64,000 nt of DNA, from assembly GCA_949318235.1 (NCBI GenBank), contig OX439137.1, forward strand, positions 15,584,350 to 15,648,349, written 5' to 3'. This document shows positions 43,233 to 54,498 of this stretch, piece by piece. Made by a program: the position numbers and the translations under genes. Origin of the DNA: Ecdyonurus torrentis (Eukaryota; Arthropoda; Insecta; Ephemeroptera; Heptageniidae). The notes below the pieces were generated by a model, which was given only the letters and a program-made list of their open reading frames with translations, was not told the DNA's origin and did no database searches. Positions within the stretch are counted from its first letter, which is position 1; every line of letters begins with the position of its first letter.

Positions 43233-43846
43233 ACGTCAAGATGAAGCTTCTACACAATACATATTTTCAAAGAATGAACGATCTACATTTTACAAATTTG
43301 CGGCTACACGGAAAAAAAATGATGTGTTAAATATAAGTGTACATAAGTATACCAACGCAAATAAGCCCTGGAGATACCTGTAGAATTCAAACCTGTTTTA
43401 TACATATAGCAGAAGCTCCACGTAGCCGCGACTTCAGATCATGACTGTAGAACATTCATTCTTTGGAACTTTATTAACGCCATAGACCACATAAAACAAC
43501 ACGTGCTTTTTAATAAATAAACACGAAATGGAATCTTCAAAACTAATGACAATTTTTACCAGAATGTTAATGTAGCCCCACGAGAGAGCGTGAAAATACT
43601 GCAAAGTATGCAATTTGCCTGAATGTTTATGTTTATGACGTCAGAAACATGCAAAAATTAGTATTACTTATGAAAATGATGTGCGGGTTGCATAAATTGA
43701 ATTTTCTGATCACTGCTATGGGGCTAGTGTTGGGTTTTGAGACAAACTAAAGTTATTTTTGTAAATCGCATCAAGTGTTTTGTGATATAAATGTTTATGT
43801 TTTTCTCTTGTCTATTCCTTTAAGTGTAGAAGCTTTATTTTGACGC
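43233..43846. mobile_element. Foldback M (copy 2), right arm split by an A element
   Basis: The left arm starts ACGTCAAGATGAAGCTTCTA and includes AAAGAATGAACGATCTACAT. The right arm, read in reverse, is GCGTCAAAATAAAGCTTCTA and, beyond the A insertion, CCAAAGAATGAATGTTCTAC. The arms also pair near the centre (GCGGCTACACGG with CCACGTAGCCGCG). It resembles foldback M copy 1 in GTCAARRTGAA and TCTACAYTTTACAAATTT. Confidence 0.7.
43474..43823 (+). mobile_element. Family A TTAA-MITE, copy 7 (nested in M)
   Basis: Complete copy with TTAA at 43474-43477 and 43820-43823, CRE at 43636. Removing it with one TTAA leaves a right arm equal in length to the intact left arm of M copy 2 over this interval: 21 bases between CTACAC and the end of AAAGAATG in both. 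This independently supports a TTAA target duplication. Confidence 0.92.
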
Positions 43847-44609
43847 ACAAAGATCAGATTATTAAAGAAATTTTTTTGATGCCTAAACTAACTCTTGTGT
43901 ATATACGAATATAAGAGTAAAAAATCATTCATCTTAGAAATTGTAGCCGGGTTTGCGGTATTATACATTTTTTTTCAATGAAATATGAGTATAGACAACA
44001 CACTTAAATTTCAAAATTTATTACATTAAAAATGTTGTCCAAAAACCACTCTAATGTCCTTGTATATAGCACAATAAATATGCTGTTTTCTTCTTTCTTA
44101 TTTCAATAAATCCTACTTTAAAAAAGTCTATAAAAAAACAACTTTGGATTCGATTTCTATTGGGTAGAAACATAAATAAAGTTACAATTTTAAAACATTT
44201 ATAACTAAGATTTAAAATCTTATTCAAGATGACACACAGTAAAAAAAAAAAAAAAAAAAAAAACTTAGTGAAAGCAATACATTACAAAGAAAACTTTATG
44301 ATCTTTTTTTTAACTTAATGTTTTAAGTTTTTTTGACTGGAGGGGTTTCTGTGGTCATTTTTTTGTCTAGAGAAAATTTTTATGTTATCACAAAGTCTAC
44401 AGGGAGGTATTTCATATTTTTAGCACAATATTTTTTTATTAAACTATATAGTATTTGATATTTTCTCTCGGGGGAGAAATTAGGAGAGAAAATTGCTCTC
44501 TATATGACAGGGATTTTATTTTATTGATCATCAATCGATTTAACATTTTTATTTTGTTGTTAAGTTATAATTTTTATAATAATTGTCTTTATATGCACAA
44601 AAGTAGAAC

Positions 44610-44610
<1 letters not shown>
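43847..44610. other. Geneless AT-rich stretch
   Basis: Poly-A at about 44241-44263; nothing else supported. Confidence 0.5.

Positions 44611-44645
<35 letters not shown>
44611..44645. repeat. Poly-T tract
   Basis: 35 T residues. The plus frame across it (44455-44838) is not a credible gene. Confidence 0.95.
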
Positions 44646-44647
<2 letters not shown>

Positions 44648-44744
44648 ATTTTTATTCTGAAATTAATAATTGTTGTGTTATAATTATAATTTTTTGTAAT
44701 TTTTTAGTTCATTCAGATTTTTTTTTATTTATAATGGCATCACG

Positions 44745-44965
44745 TCTGGTAACGTGTATGAGCGTGCAGTGTGCACGCAAAAATTACCGACCGCGACGAT
44801 ATTTAGCGATTTTTTTTAAAAAATTTAAAAATAATTAATGAACTTAAAAATTACAAAATTGCACCTCAATCTATTTAAAGTAGCATTTTTTTTTCTTTAG
44901 AATATGCAATAAAATTATCTCCAAAAATGTTTAGCCTTTCTCATTACGTTTTTCCAAAATGTAAG
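44745..44965 (+). mobile_element. Family G repeat (copy 4)
   Basis: Shares the centre AAAAATTACCGACCGCGACG and the right arm AATATGCAATAAAATTATCT / CTCATTACG with copies at 52.9, 54.2 and 62.9 kb. The left arm is not recognisable. Confidence 0.55.
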
Positions 44966-45630
44966 CATTACGTATTATGATGCAGAGAGTAATTACTATG
45001 CCATATTACATAATTTTTTATAAATTTTACAACTTTTATGTTTTGCAATTCAATATCTACAACACTGTAATCATAATCACAGTATAACATAAAAGAAAGT
45101 TATAAAGCATGAATGCTACTAAAATTATTATAGCATAAATAATTATGCATTTTTATCACCATGTAAAAAAAATTACTAGCAAAAATATAAATACTACAAT
45201 ATTTAATGCATGCATTTTATCTTTCCAGTTTTATATTTTATTTATTTTATATTTATAACAATGGTTAATGTAGGAAATTTTCCATTATATTTCAAAATAA
45301 CCATAATAATAATTACAATATTAAACGAAGCATATTATAAAAAAATGAAAAATTTATGTAATTGAAATTATAACGAGGAAATAATTTTTTATAGTACAAT
45401 GAATGTAGAACAACGTTGTAGATTATAAATGTACGGGATCACTGAATTTATCTGTACTGTAAATTTTACGTAAAATAAGTTAACAAATGGTCATTTAAAA
45501 ATTAGATCCATTATCCCATTTTTTTTTTTTAACATGAACTGTTTCAATTAAGAACATGATATTAGAAATTCCGATTTTTATTAATTGCTAAGCTTAGATT
45601 TTATGTGGTTTTCCAATTTTATCGTGTCAG
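44966..45630. other. Geneless AT-rich stretch
   Basis: 44985-45180 has GCATAAATAATTATGC-type motifs reminiscent of H interiors, but no clear end. Nothing else. Confidence 0.4.
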
Positions 45631-45936
45631 TATAGGGTGTATGCGGATGACGTCATATTTAATGCGCTTGGAGGCCATACTGGAGTAGTGAATAACATTG
45701 CTCAGCATAGGACAAACTTCGTTTTAGGCAATTTTCTTTGGGAAATCTGTTAATTTTTTGTTATTTTTCTCACATACTTGAGATAGTTGAGATGCTAATT
45801 CAGTACAGCATCAATGCTCTCAAAAATATTGCATAGTGTTTTTAAACTGGTAACATGTGTTATTTTCCTATGCCACCCAGGTTATTGTGTGATCCAACAT
45901 GGTGTCGACTATATATGCATAGTGAATGCGTAGAAA
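45631..45936 (+). mobile_element. Family E MITE (copy 3)
   Basis: Left end TATAGGGTGTATGCGGATGA with TGACGTCA at 45648. Interior AACATTGCTCAGCATAGG and GCATCAATGCTCTCA match the other copies. The right end is degraded at AGTGAATGCGTAG, where foldback J starts a few bases later. Confidence 0.78.
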
Positions 45937-45942
45937 CATAGA

Positions 45943-46131
45943 ATGTGTGCTTCTGTTTACTCAAAATGCGGAAAAGGAGGTGCTGGAAGAGGAAACCATG
46001 TGATGGTAAAAGTGGGAGGCAGCTCAAGGTTAGCTTGCTGCTGGCACGAAGTTTTCTCCCACTTTTGCTGTCACGTGGTTTCCTCTTCCGACACTTCCTT
46101 TTCCGCATTTTGAGTAAACAGAAGCACACAT
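45943..46131. mobile_element. Foldback J (189 bp)
   Basis: The arms start ATGTGTGCTTCTGTTTACTC and are perfect for about 36 bp, then highly similar through GGAAGAGGAAACCAYGTGA to about 80 bp. The loop is GC-richer (GGCAGCTCAAGG...). The paired frames 45860-46171 minus and 45945-46202 plus encode similar Arg/Lys/Cys-rich peptides only because of the palindrome. Confidence 0.8.
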
Positions 46132-46706
46132 GGTATAGGAAAACGGAAAACTGCTCTCTAAAAATGCCCAATGTATTTAAATATCAGCTTAATATAATGT
46201 GAGGCAAATTTTAAGCTATAGTGAGTCCATGGTTATATTTTATGAAAAATAGGTTTTTAAACTGTATTATTAAATTTCTTCAATAATAATAATAAAATAA
46301 AAGTTCTATACACAATGTGGTTTTATTTTTATATTTACTATTTAAGTTCCTGATTATAATTTCACATAATTTTTCTATATTTTAGGACAAAACGTGCAGA
46401 TAAATTGTGTTTATATGATTGTACCATAAAAATATTTTTATTATTTCGTATTGTTACAGCCATTGGCTGCAGACTGCTTTTATACTAAATGGTATAGTGA
46501 TCGTTTAGCCAAGACTATGATTTCAATCGGGCAGTCTTTGTGTCTATTTTGTTGAAGAGCTGAGTTGTTCGTCACTATAAAGTAAAAAAAATATTATATA
46601 TAATTGTTTTTATTACGATTGTTGAAAGAAATGAATAAATTGCTTTTGAAACAGCACCAGAAAGCACTAGTACTTTCTGAAAGCCATTAAACACGTAACA
46701 ACAACA
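46132..46706. other. Geneless stretch
   Basis: 46440-46700 is somewhat less AT-rich without an open frame of note; nothing supported. Confidence 0.45.
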
Positions 46707-46760
46707 ATTGGTCAGTATAGAGAATACGTGAGGTTATTATTTTAAACGTCAAATTTGTTG
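46707..46760 (+). repeat. 54 bp repeat, identical to 50483-50536
   Basis: Begins ATTGGTCAGTATAGAGAATA and ends AACGTCAAATTTGTTG. No difference from the second copy over 54 bp; weak similarity continues for about 30 bp downstream (CTCTATAT). Confidence 0.85.
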
Positions 46761-46769
46761 CTCTTTTTC

Positions 46770-47128
46770 AGCACTCTATATATTTTATGCTTCTTGATCA
46801 TTATATATCACAAAATGGGATCTCCAAGACTGATGACAATTTTTAGCACACTGTAAATGGAGTTCCACAAGACAGCGTGAAAAGTATGCAATTTTCGTAG
46901 CAATACCGGGTTCTGACGTTAGAAACAGACAAAAAATAGTTTAAAAATGTGCAATTTGCATAAATTGATAAATTTAAAAAAAAAAAAAAAAGGAAAAAAA
47001 AAAAAAAACTGATCACTGCTACAGAGCTTCAGTTGGGTTTTGAGAAAAACTAATATTATTTATGTCAGTCTTATCAAGTATTTTATGATATACAAATACT
47101 TATGTTTTCTTCTGGCCTATTTCTTTAA
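46770..47128 (+). mobile_element. Family A MITE, copy 8 (degraded)
   Basis: Recognisable from CACAAAATGGGATCTCCAAG to CTTCTGGCCTATTTCTT-TAA. The left end has decayed, the CRE core is mutated (CTGACGTTAGAAACAG), and a poly-A-rich insertion lies at 46977-47007. Probably among the oldest copies. Confidence 0.8.
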
Positions 47129-47435
47129 TCATTTGATGAATTTTCATTTAATTAAAAATAAATATATATAAATCACCAATTTCCATCAAGTACAAAAAAA
47201 AAAAAATAATAAACAATATAGTATTTAGGATACAAACAAACAATAATTTGTAACAATGTATTTAAATAAGTATATATCAAAATGACAAATGAATAAAGTT
47301 TATAAAATACATCGAGTTGAAATCCTAGTAAGTTTATTTAGTTTTCTTTTGTTAAAACAAAAAGAAGAGATATAAAGTTTTGAATTCTTATACAACAAAA
47401 ATCTAGTTTTAAAAACTTATTTTATTTTATCATGC

Positions 47436-47436
<1 letters not shown>
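47129..47436. other. Geneless AT-rich stretch
   Basis: Nothing supported. Confidence 0.5.

Positions 47437-47478
<42 letters not shown>
47437..47478. repeat. Poly-T tract, about 42 bp
   Basis: The longest homopolymer I see in the window. Confidence 0.95.
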
Positions 47479-47484
<6 letters not shown>

Positions 47485-47794
47485 TTTTGTATTTTGTATT
47501 AAGGTTACAAAGGTGGTACTGCAATGATTTAACTTAAAGTTGTGACTGTAAAAAAAAAATAATAAATAAAAAAAAAGTTTAAAATTTTTATTTTATCATA
47601 TGTGTTATTTTATTCTTTAAATTGTCTTTGTTTCTTTCTTATGTAAATAATCTAAAGTTGAAAAAGCTGCACTGACTACGAGTTTTAAATAATGCAGTGA
47701 AACATTTAATTTTTTGGCAGAGTAATGCGTCAGAATAAGATAACTCCAAATACGTCAAACTTTTGAAACCACAATTTTCGAAAATTTCTTCTTT

Positions 47795-47890
47795 ATGCTT
47801 CCATTATTAATTTTTTCACTGTTATCTAATAATCTGGGTCCTGAAATTTTTATCATAGGTAGTTGTTACCATTGATTTTTATGTAACATG
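47795..47890 (-). mobile_element. Family F fragment (copy 4)
   Basis: The reverse complement of TCTGGGTCCTGAAATTTTTA and TCATAGGTAG matches the ACCTATGATAAAAATTTCAG block at 28282-28301. Confidence 0.5.
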
Positions 47891-48021
47891 TAAAATTAAG
47901 GGACCAAATTTTGAATTTCAGAGTTTCTGATTAGAAACCTTACACAAAAAGTTTGAGTAAAAATGTAATGAAAAATAAGAGTAAATGAAACTTTTCTTAT
48001 TTAGAAATGTTATGAATAAAC

Positions 48022-48028
<7 letters not shown>

Positions 48029-48098
<70 letters not shown>
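48029..48098. repeat. (TA)n array
   Basis: Pure TA array of about 70 bp. Confidence 0.96.
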
Positions 48099-48101
<3 letters not shown>

Positions 48102-48229
48102 TTATTTAGTTAGCTTTAATAATAAACTTTATTTACATAAGTTAACTCTGTAACATTCTTTCTGTTTTATTTTATTCGGTTGAAATACTTTTATATTTTC
48201 AATCAGAAATATTTAAAAAATATTTTACT

Positions 48230-48530
48230 TAATTTTATGTATATAATAACAGTAATAACAATAATAATAAAAAAAATCAGAGATGTTGGCTAAAAATTGT
48301 GCCCGCATAAAGTATTTTAATATTACACTGCGTGCATTTATATGCCATGTAACTCGTGAACGGAAAGCTAAAGTAAAAATTTCAGCTCCGAGAAATAATT
48401 CTAACTCAAGTAATAGCTGCTTCATTGCACCATAAGAAAGCATGTTAAATTGAGACAGGAACGCAAATTCATCTTCTAGCACTTTGTTAGTAGTATTTTT
48501 AAGTTGTGAATTTGTTTATTTTCTCATTAA
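48230..48530 (-). pseudogene. Family I coding-like repeat (copy 1), unknown protein
   Basis: On the minus strand a frame is open from just after a stop near 48510 and continues to about 48230. Notable stretches are FAFLSQFNMLSYGAMKQLLL, ELELFLGAEIF and TWHINARSVILKYFMRAQFL. The composition is balanced, with Trp, Gly and Gln, unlike AT-chance frames. No ATG starts it convincingly, so it looks like an internal exon or a fragment. The 2590-2870 copy shares the amino-acid pattern but has stops. No family recognised; a transposon-encoded fragment is my first guess. Confidence 0.4.
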
Positions 48531-48673
48531 ACCTACTTTTCCGAGTCTTCTATTTAGGTATTTGTAAAAATCTCTGCTAATATTCTGTCAAAAATTTATT
48601 CTCCGTGTAAAAATAATTGGTCTCAATGTTAAAGAAATGTGATGTATTTAGTAGTGAAATTTTGAAAAATTAG

Positions 48674-48872
48674 ATATTATTCACATGACGCGTAAATTTG
48701 ACGCGCGTCGACGCACGTCACAAAGTTGGAACTATTTAAACAAATGGAGTCGTTCGCATTTAATTTTCAAAAGCAATGTGAACGGCACCATTTGTTTACA
48801 TTTGTTCCAACTTTGTAACGCACGTAGACGCGCGTTGACGTGTGTCAAATTTACGCGTCATGATAATAATTA
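48674..48872. mobile_element. Foldback Q (copy 2)
   Basis: Same CpG-rich palindrome as at 10594-10805 (CACATGACGCGTAAATTTGA, GACGCGCGTCGACGCACGTC), with more mismatches between its arms, so it is older or less conserved. The frame over it is an artefact. Confidence 0.85.
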
Positions 48873-49369
48873 TTTAAGATTGTGAAAGATTAGTTAAATT
48901 TTTTACATTTATATAGGAGATGTTTTTTGTTTTTTTCACTTACTTGTATGGTAGAATTTTCTTGTTTTCAATAATGAATTTTGCAGATTGCTTAACTTAA
49001 CCTTTAATATTAAAATGTTTTCATAATTCATAAAAATGTACGTATTATATGTGTAATATATTGCTTAACGTATCAGTATTATTGTAAACACTTTCCTTCT
49101 TAACATGTAGGAAAATTTAATTGAAAATCATATATTCGAAATTCAATATCCGTTGTGAGTGTGAAAACCTTACAAAATATATTTTATTGTGAAATGTAAA
49201 TTTTACTGAGTGAATTTCAACATTTTGAGAAATGTTCCATTACCATGATTGATTTTTGGCACAAGATTAAATACTAAGAGTTTTGTATTTATTTGTGTAT
49301 ATATGTTGTGCTTCGTAAAACTCGATATTTATTCTTTATTATGTGTATAATATTTTGTGAACATCGTGT
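48873..49369. other. Geneless AT-rich stretch
   Basis: Nothing supported. Confidence 0.5.
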
Positions 49370-49800
49370 TGAGATGAATCCAAAATATAAAAAGATACAG
49401 TTGACAAAGTGATGAGTGATCTTGTGCGGGAGAAGAAGTGAAAGAGAAATATGTAGATATATTCGTTTTTATTGCTTGATACGATCTGACGTAAATCGTG
49501 CAACTTTGAGTTATCCGTATGTTTGTCACACGATGGAGCAATGGTCAGGGAAAGCTAATCGTCTCGTAGGATTTAGACCCCGGAATAATGCTATATTTGG
49601 GCGTTGAAATTGCTCAAGAATGGAGGATTACTATGGATAAACATGTTTTCAGCATCGAAAATTAAATGGAGCAAATAATGGTCATACTGTAGTCAAACGG
49701 AGCAGAGTATCGGAGCGAATACTCGAACTTCGCTGTGCTGCTTTGCTCAGAGCGCCAGAGCATCAAATACTTATTATATCTTATAATATAATATAGTCAA
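49370..49800. other. Less AT-rich patch, function unknown
   Basis: Noticeably richer in G/C and CpG than its surroundings (GATCTGACGTAAATCGTGC, ACGGAGCAGAGTATCGGAGC). A 63-codon plus frame ends at 49607 without a recognisable domain. No good splice sites or TATA box could be tied to it. It could be an untranslated exon, a promoter or a diverged repeat. Confidence 0.25.
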
Positions 49801-49847
49801 TGCAGCTAGGGAGAAGAGAGACAGTATAGAGTGTGAATGTGTATAAA

Positions 49848-49851
<4 letters not shown>

Positions 49852-49904
<53 letters not shown>
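49852..49904. repeat. (GA)n microsatellite
   Basis: Pure GA array of about 53 bp. Confidence 0.95.
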
Positions 49905-49908
<4 letters not shown>

Positions 49909-50127
49909 GATACAATACAGACGTAATGACGCGTAAACAATCAAGAAAAGTATCTTTCTAGAAAGTCAAGAAAATGAAAAAAATAAAATAAATAAATAAA
50001 ATGATATCGTAAGTAATGAACACTTTATTAACTTCTCTTTTCTTCAGTTCACAGAATTTCCAGTTGTAGCAGATTATTATCAAGAGAGGCGCTTGGCAAT
50101 TTAATCAACAACTCTCTCATAGTCTCC

Positions 50128-50129
<2 letters not shown>

Positions 50130-50214
<85 letters not shown>

Positions 50215-50314
50215 GAGACAGAGAGACAGAGACAGAGAGAGACAGAGACAGAGAGAGACAGAGAGACAGAGACAGACAGAGAGAGACAGACAGACAGACA
50301 GAGAGAGAGAGAGA
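50130..50314. repeat. Compound (GA)n/(GACA)n array
   Basis: A pure GA block to about 50206 is followed by about 110 bp in which GACA units are interspersed in GAGA at changing spacing. The Ser-Leu-Cys frame is an artefact. Confidence 0.95.
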
Positions 50315-50482
50315 CTCATATCGTTTGAAATTCCTTTCAATTTTATAATTTAGTTCATTGAACTTTTTGTACAGTATGTTTTATATAATGAAAATAAAAT
50401 TTAGAGACAAAAAAGGTAAAACGAAATTTAAAAAAAAGTAAAGGTAAAATGAAATTTAGAAAAAAAAAGTACAGTGCTATCG

Positions 50483-50536
50483 ATTGGTCAGTATAGAGAA
50501 TACGTGAGGTTATTATTTTAAACGTCAAATTTGTTG
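50483..50536 (+). repeat. 54 bp repeat, second copy
   Basis: Identical to 46707-46760, about 3.8 kb upstream. Confidence 0.85.
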
Positions 50537-50972
50537 TGCGTTTTTTAAAGCTCTCTATATTTCTTGTAATGTAAGATTTGGCAAGAACTGACGCAGTAAA
50601 ATTTAACCATGGGAAGTGAAGTACTAATATTTTAAATTGTGATCATTTTATAAAGCAGAGATAATAAAAATAGCTTTAATAAAAAAATATGTAGTTTTAT
50701 CTGTATCTAAAATTTATTATCATGGTTACTTTGTGTCAGCTGGGAAAAATTACGATACAAAAAGTTGTTATACTGCTAAGAAAAAAAAAACGTTAAACGC
50801 ATATCATTTAATTAATCTTTTGTAGTTTAAAAAACTATCATTTGATATACAGTATATCGTAAAGCAACAACCAAAAACAAAATAAAAATAATGTAACTAT
50901 TTCAATTAGATGATAAAAATGTTATCACGTTCATGTAAGAAAAATTCTTGATAATCCTCTTTGCAAGTTTGA

Positions 50973-50977
<5 letters not shown>
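50537..50977. other. Geneless AT-rich stretch
   Basis: Nothing supported. Confidence 0.5.
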
Positions 50978-51042
<65 letters not shown>

Positions 51043-51055
51043 TCTCTCTTCTCTC
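50978..51055. repeat. (CT)n microsatellite
   Basis: CT array ending in TCTCTTC units. Confidence 0.95.
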
Positions 51056-52004
51056 AACAAAACGTCAGTACAAAAATCTTTTCTTGTTCTTTTTTCTCTC
51101 TCTTCAATTCATTATGAATTCCAAATGTGTACAAAACAGCTTAATCTTTTCACCTTCTAAAGAAGACATCTCGCGATAAAACCATGAAAAGAAAAAAAAA
51201 AGTAAATTCTGAACACTTTCATTGTAAAGTGACATGAGATAAAAAAAAAAAAAAAAAAACTTTAAAGAAGACTAATTTTAAAATGTAAGGAATAGCATTC
51301 AAATGATATGTTTTTCTACTTATATATTGCGATAATAATATTCAATTTTCACTTTATGCTACACTGTACTTTTAGAGAAAAGACTAACAATGTTAACAAT
51401 GTGGCCTCAACTATGCTGTACTGTACAGCAAAGTTACTGCTCAAAGCCAAAACTTCAAAATTGTACAATTTATAGTTCAAAAATATATGCCTAACAACAA
51501 AGTATTTGATGTAAAAGTGAGTATAAATGAATGTAAATTATAACACTTTTTTTCCATGCAGAATGTAACTTTTACATTCTCTAAAACTATTTTTTGTTTA
51601 TTTTTTTTTATATTTCATATTCTGTTGTGTTTAAAACAAGACAATACAATTTTTTTTTCATGATAAGCATTTTAAAAATATAGAACTATTTAACATAATA
51701 CTGAATTTCAATAAAACTTTAAACGTCAATTATATTATGCAATGTATTGTATACTACTGTACTATTATTATTACTACCAATTTTTGAATGAACTTCATAT
51801 TCAAAGGCATAAGTTTACATGTTTCAAAATCAATATTTCCAATAATGTAAATCATGATAAAAGCTGTATAATTATTTACAACGCTGCACATAAATCTATA
51901 ATGAATATTAAAAAAAAAACATCATATTAAAACTTCCTATCGTCACTATCACTTTTTAGTTTTAATACGTTATAGTATAGTAGTACATGTTTCATAGGTG
52001 TTCG

Positions 52005-52039
<35 letters not shown>

Positions 52040-52536
52040 TGATCTCATGAACTAGTCAGTTACATTTTTTTTTACTTGCAGTACTATGATGAGCTAGTTA
52101 AAAAAAGAAGTGAAATTGCAAAACATGTAGTATGTACTGTACTGTATATACTTTCGCTTTATACTATAGCAAAGCAGGTGCAGTTAATTTTAATTGCACT
52201 TCATCTGAAGCTGCTGCACTATACAGTATATTGTGATGCATTTTACTTTGAACTTGGTAATTAACTGACTTTTTCTATTTACCTGCATTTCCGTTTCATA
52301 TTTCATGATGACTTTTTTTTTTTATATATAATATATTTATTTTTTGTAACAGTTACTAAAGCTTGAGGTAAAATTTTTAAAACATAATAATTTTATTTTC
52401 TAGTTTTCTTTGCAGCTATTACTTTGTAGCAAATTCTCTGTGAGAGGTTTATACTTTTAATACTACTTTTCTTTCTATGTTTTATATTTACAAAAACGAG
52501 AAAAAAAATGGAATAGACTGTGAGATAAGTCTATAA

Positions 52537-52539
<3 letters not shown>
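51056..52539. other. Geneless AT-rich stretch
   Basis: Poly-A at 51241-51259 and poly-T (29) at 52005-52033. Small frames here have chance composition. No gene or family member recognised. Confidence 0.5.

Positions 52540-52571
<32 letters not shown>
52540..52571. repeat. Poly-A tract
   Basis: 32 A residues. Confidence 0.95.
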
Positions 52572-52574
<3 letters not shown>

Positions 52575-52909
52575 TTTGTACATTTTGTGCTTATATACAG
52601 CCTATTAGGAATTCCTATATATGCCTATTTTTATGTTTGTTTTTTTTCGTTCCTAATATTTAGTTTAAAATGTCTTTTTTTAATGACGCTCTAAAATGTT
52701 ACCAAAATATAAAGTTCTCTAAACGTAGGAACTAAAAGAAGGTTAACTATGTTGGCTCAACTAAGCTGTTCATAGCATTGTTACTTTTTACAATTAACGA
52801 TATAAAGCTAAATTGAAATAAATATTTTATTTTACAAAATATATTTAAACAGAAGATATATATAAAAACCACAACAAAATACTATGTGATAGAAACGCAT
52901 AACTTTCTT

Positions 52910-53230
52910 GTATGTACTGCATAATGTGTCAATAAGAAAGAACAAGATTTTGTCATTATATTCTGAAAGACATAATGACCTGATGAGTAATTTTGTAATT
53001 TTTCATTAAGAATTTTGAATTTATTTTGAAAATCTCGCTCGTTAACTTTTACGTGCATGATCATACAAAAGTTACCAACCATGATGTCATATTACGATTT
53101 TTAAAAATTAATAAAAAATAAATCTTAAAATGTTCAATATCTTGCATCAATAGATTCAAAACGATGCTATCTTGTAGAATAATGCAATAAAATCACTCCT
53201 AAAAAGTTTTTGATCTCTATCATTACATTT
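52910..53230 (+). mobile_element. Family G foldback (copy 2)
   Basis: The centre AAAAGTTACCAACCATGATG and the right arm GCATCAATAGATTCAAAACG / AATAATGCAATAAAATCACT match the other G copies. The left arm (ATTATATTCTGAAAGACATA, near 52959) is weakly inverted to it. Confidence 0.55.
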
Positions 53231-53678
53231 TTTTATAGTGTTACTCAAAAAATAAAATATGTAAAATGTATAATATTAATAATTATTTTATCTCTTTGGA
53301 TAAAAATTATAAAATTAATATTAATTTTGATATTTTTTAACAACAATCAACAAGGAAAAAACATTTCAAAACCACAAAATTCTTCTTCTTTGAACATATT
53401 ATATATAAAAAGTTTAAACTTGATATCTCAAATTGAAATTTACAATTGAATGAACACTAAAATTTAAATATATTTAAAGACTGCTTATAAATCATACTTT
53501 TGTTTAGATTAAAACGATTATCTTCATTTCAATGAATTGTAATAAATATTTTTTTATTTTATTTTTTTTTTTTTTTGCTGCATGTTGAATATCAGAAAAT
53601 ATTTATTAGATTTTGGTTAACGTAGATATAGAGAACTGAAAGTTTGAACCCACAGAAGATGAATAAACTTGCTTCATA

Positions 53679-53680
<2 letters not shown>
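53231..53680. other. Geneless AT-rich stretch
   Basis: Nothing supported. Confidence 0.5.

Positions 53681-53716
<36 letters not shown>
53681..53716. repeat. (CT)n microsatellite
   Basis: Short CT array. Confidence 0.92.
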
Positions 53717-53717
<1 letters not shown>

Positions 53718-53997
53718 CTCTCCAACTATTGCAAAATTCATTGCGAGTTTTCTAGTTTAAAATAAAAGTGTTCTAAAATGATAAGATTCATTGAAAATTT
53801 TGGGTTTAGAAAGTAATCGCCAGATCAAAAAGCACTTTTATTATTAAATATCTCAGCGTTCTCAAAACTATATTCTTTGCATGTTCTTATCAAATATTAC
53901 CTTTTTATTGACTTATTTTACTATTGAAAATAAAGTAACTTAAGGCTATGCATGAATTGAGCGGTTTGCACCAAGAAATACGTGAAATACATTTTAT

Positions 53998-54150
53998 TTC
54001 ACACGGGGAACAAACAAATTACCTAATTTTTGCTGTATAGCATAAATGTTGCTGAATTGGAATATCGAAAGTAATTATGCTGTATAAAATACTATTTATA
54101 ATGTTTATCAATTTTACAATGCAATATAGTATAAATAATGTTCATGATGA
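53998..54150 (+). mobile_element. Family H-like MITE fragment
   Basis: CACACGGGGAACAAACAAAT followed by TTACCTAATTTTTGCTG and GCATAAATGTTGCTGAATTG aligns to H ends and interiors. It directly abuts a G copy. Confidence 0.45.
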
Positions 54151-54345
54151 TGAGCTAGCATGATGAGGAAGACAAAAAAAATTGATTTTATTGCATATTT
54201 TGAAGGGGAAAAAAAAAAGATCGTCCTGAATCGATTGATATACTTTTTTCTAATTTTCAAGTTCCATTAGTATTTTTAATTAATGTTTAAAAATCACGAT
54301 ATGAACTCACGGTCGGTAACTTTTGCAAACACGCTCATGCAAAAG
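54151..54345 (-). mobile_element. Family G repeat (copy 3)
   Basis: On the minus strand: AAAGTTACCGACCGTGAG, ATCAATCGATTCAGGACG and AATATGCAATAAAATCAA, matching the G copies at 44745 and 62860. Confidence 0.6.
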
Positions 54346-54459
54346 GTATTGCAATAAAAAAAAATTTGTTGATTCAAAAAATACTAATCTGCAATATCAC
54401 TAGATTCAGGTTGACTTCTTCGTTCACAATATGCATCGTAAAAAAATTCTTGGTTTTCC

Positions 54460-54461
<2 letters not shown>

Positions 54462-54496
<35 letters not shown>
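54462..54496. repeat. Poly-T tract
   Basis: 35 T residues. Confidence 0.95.

Positions 54497-54498
<2 letters not shown>

Noticed and set aside
45860..46202. Paired Arg/Lys/Cys-rich frames on both strands
   Set aside because: Same explanation: foldback J is a palindrome, so both strands read alike.
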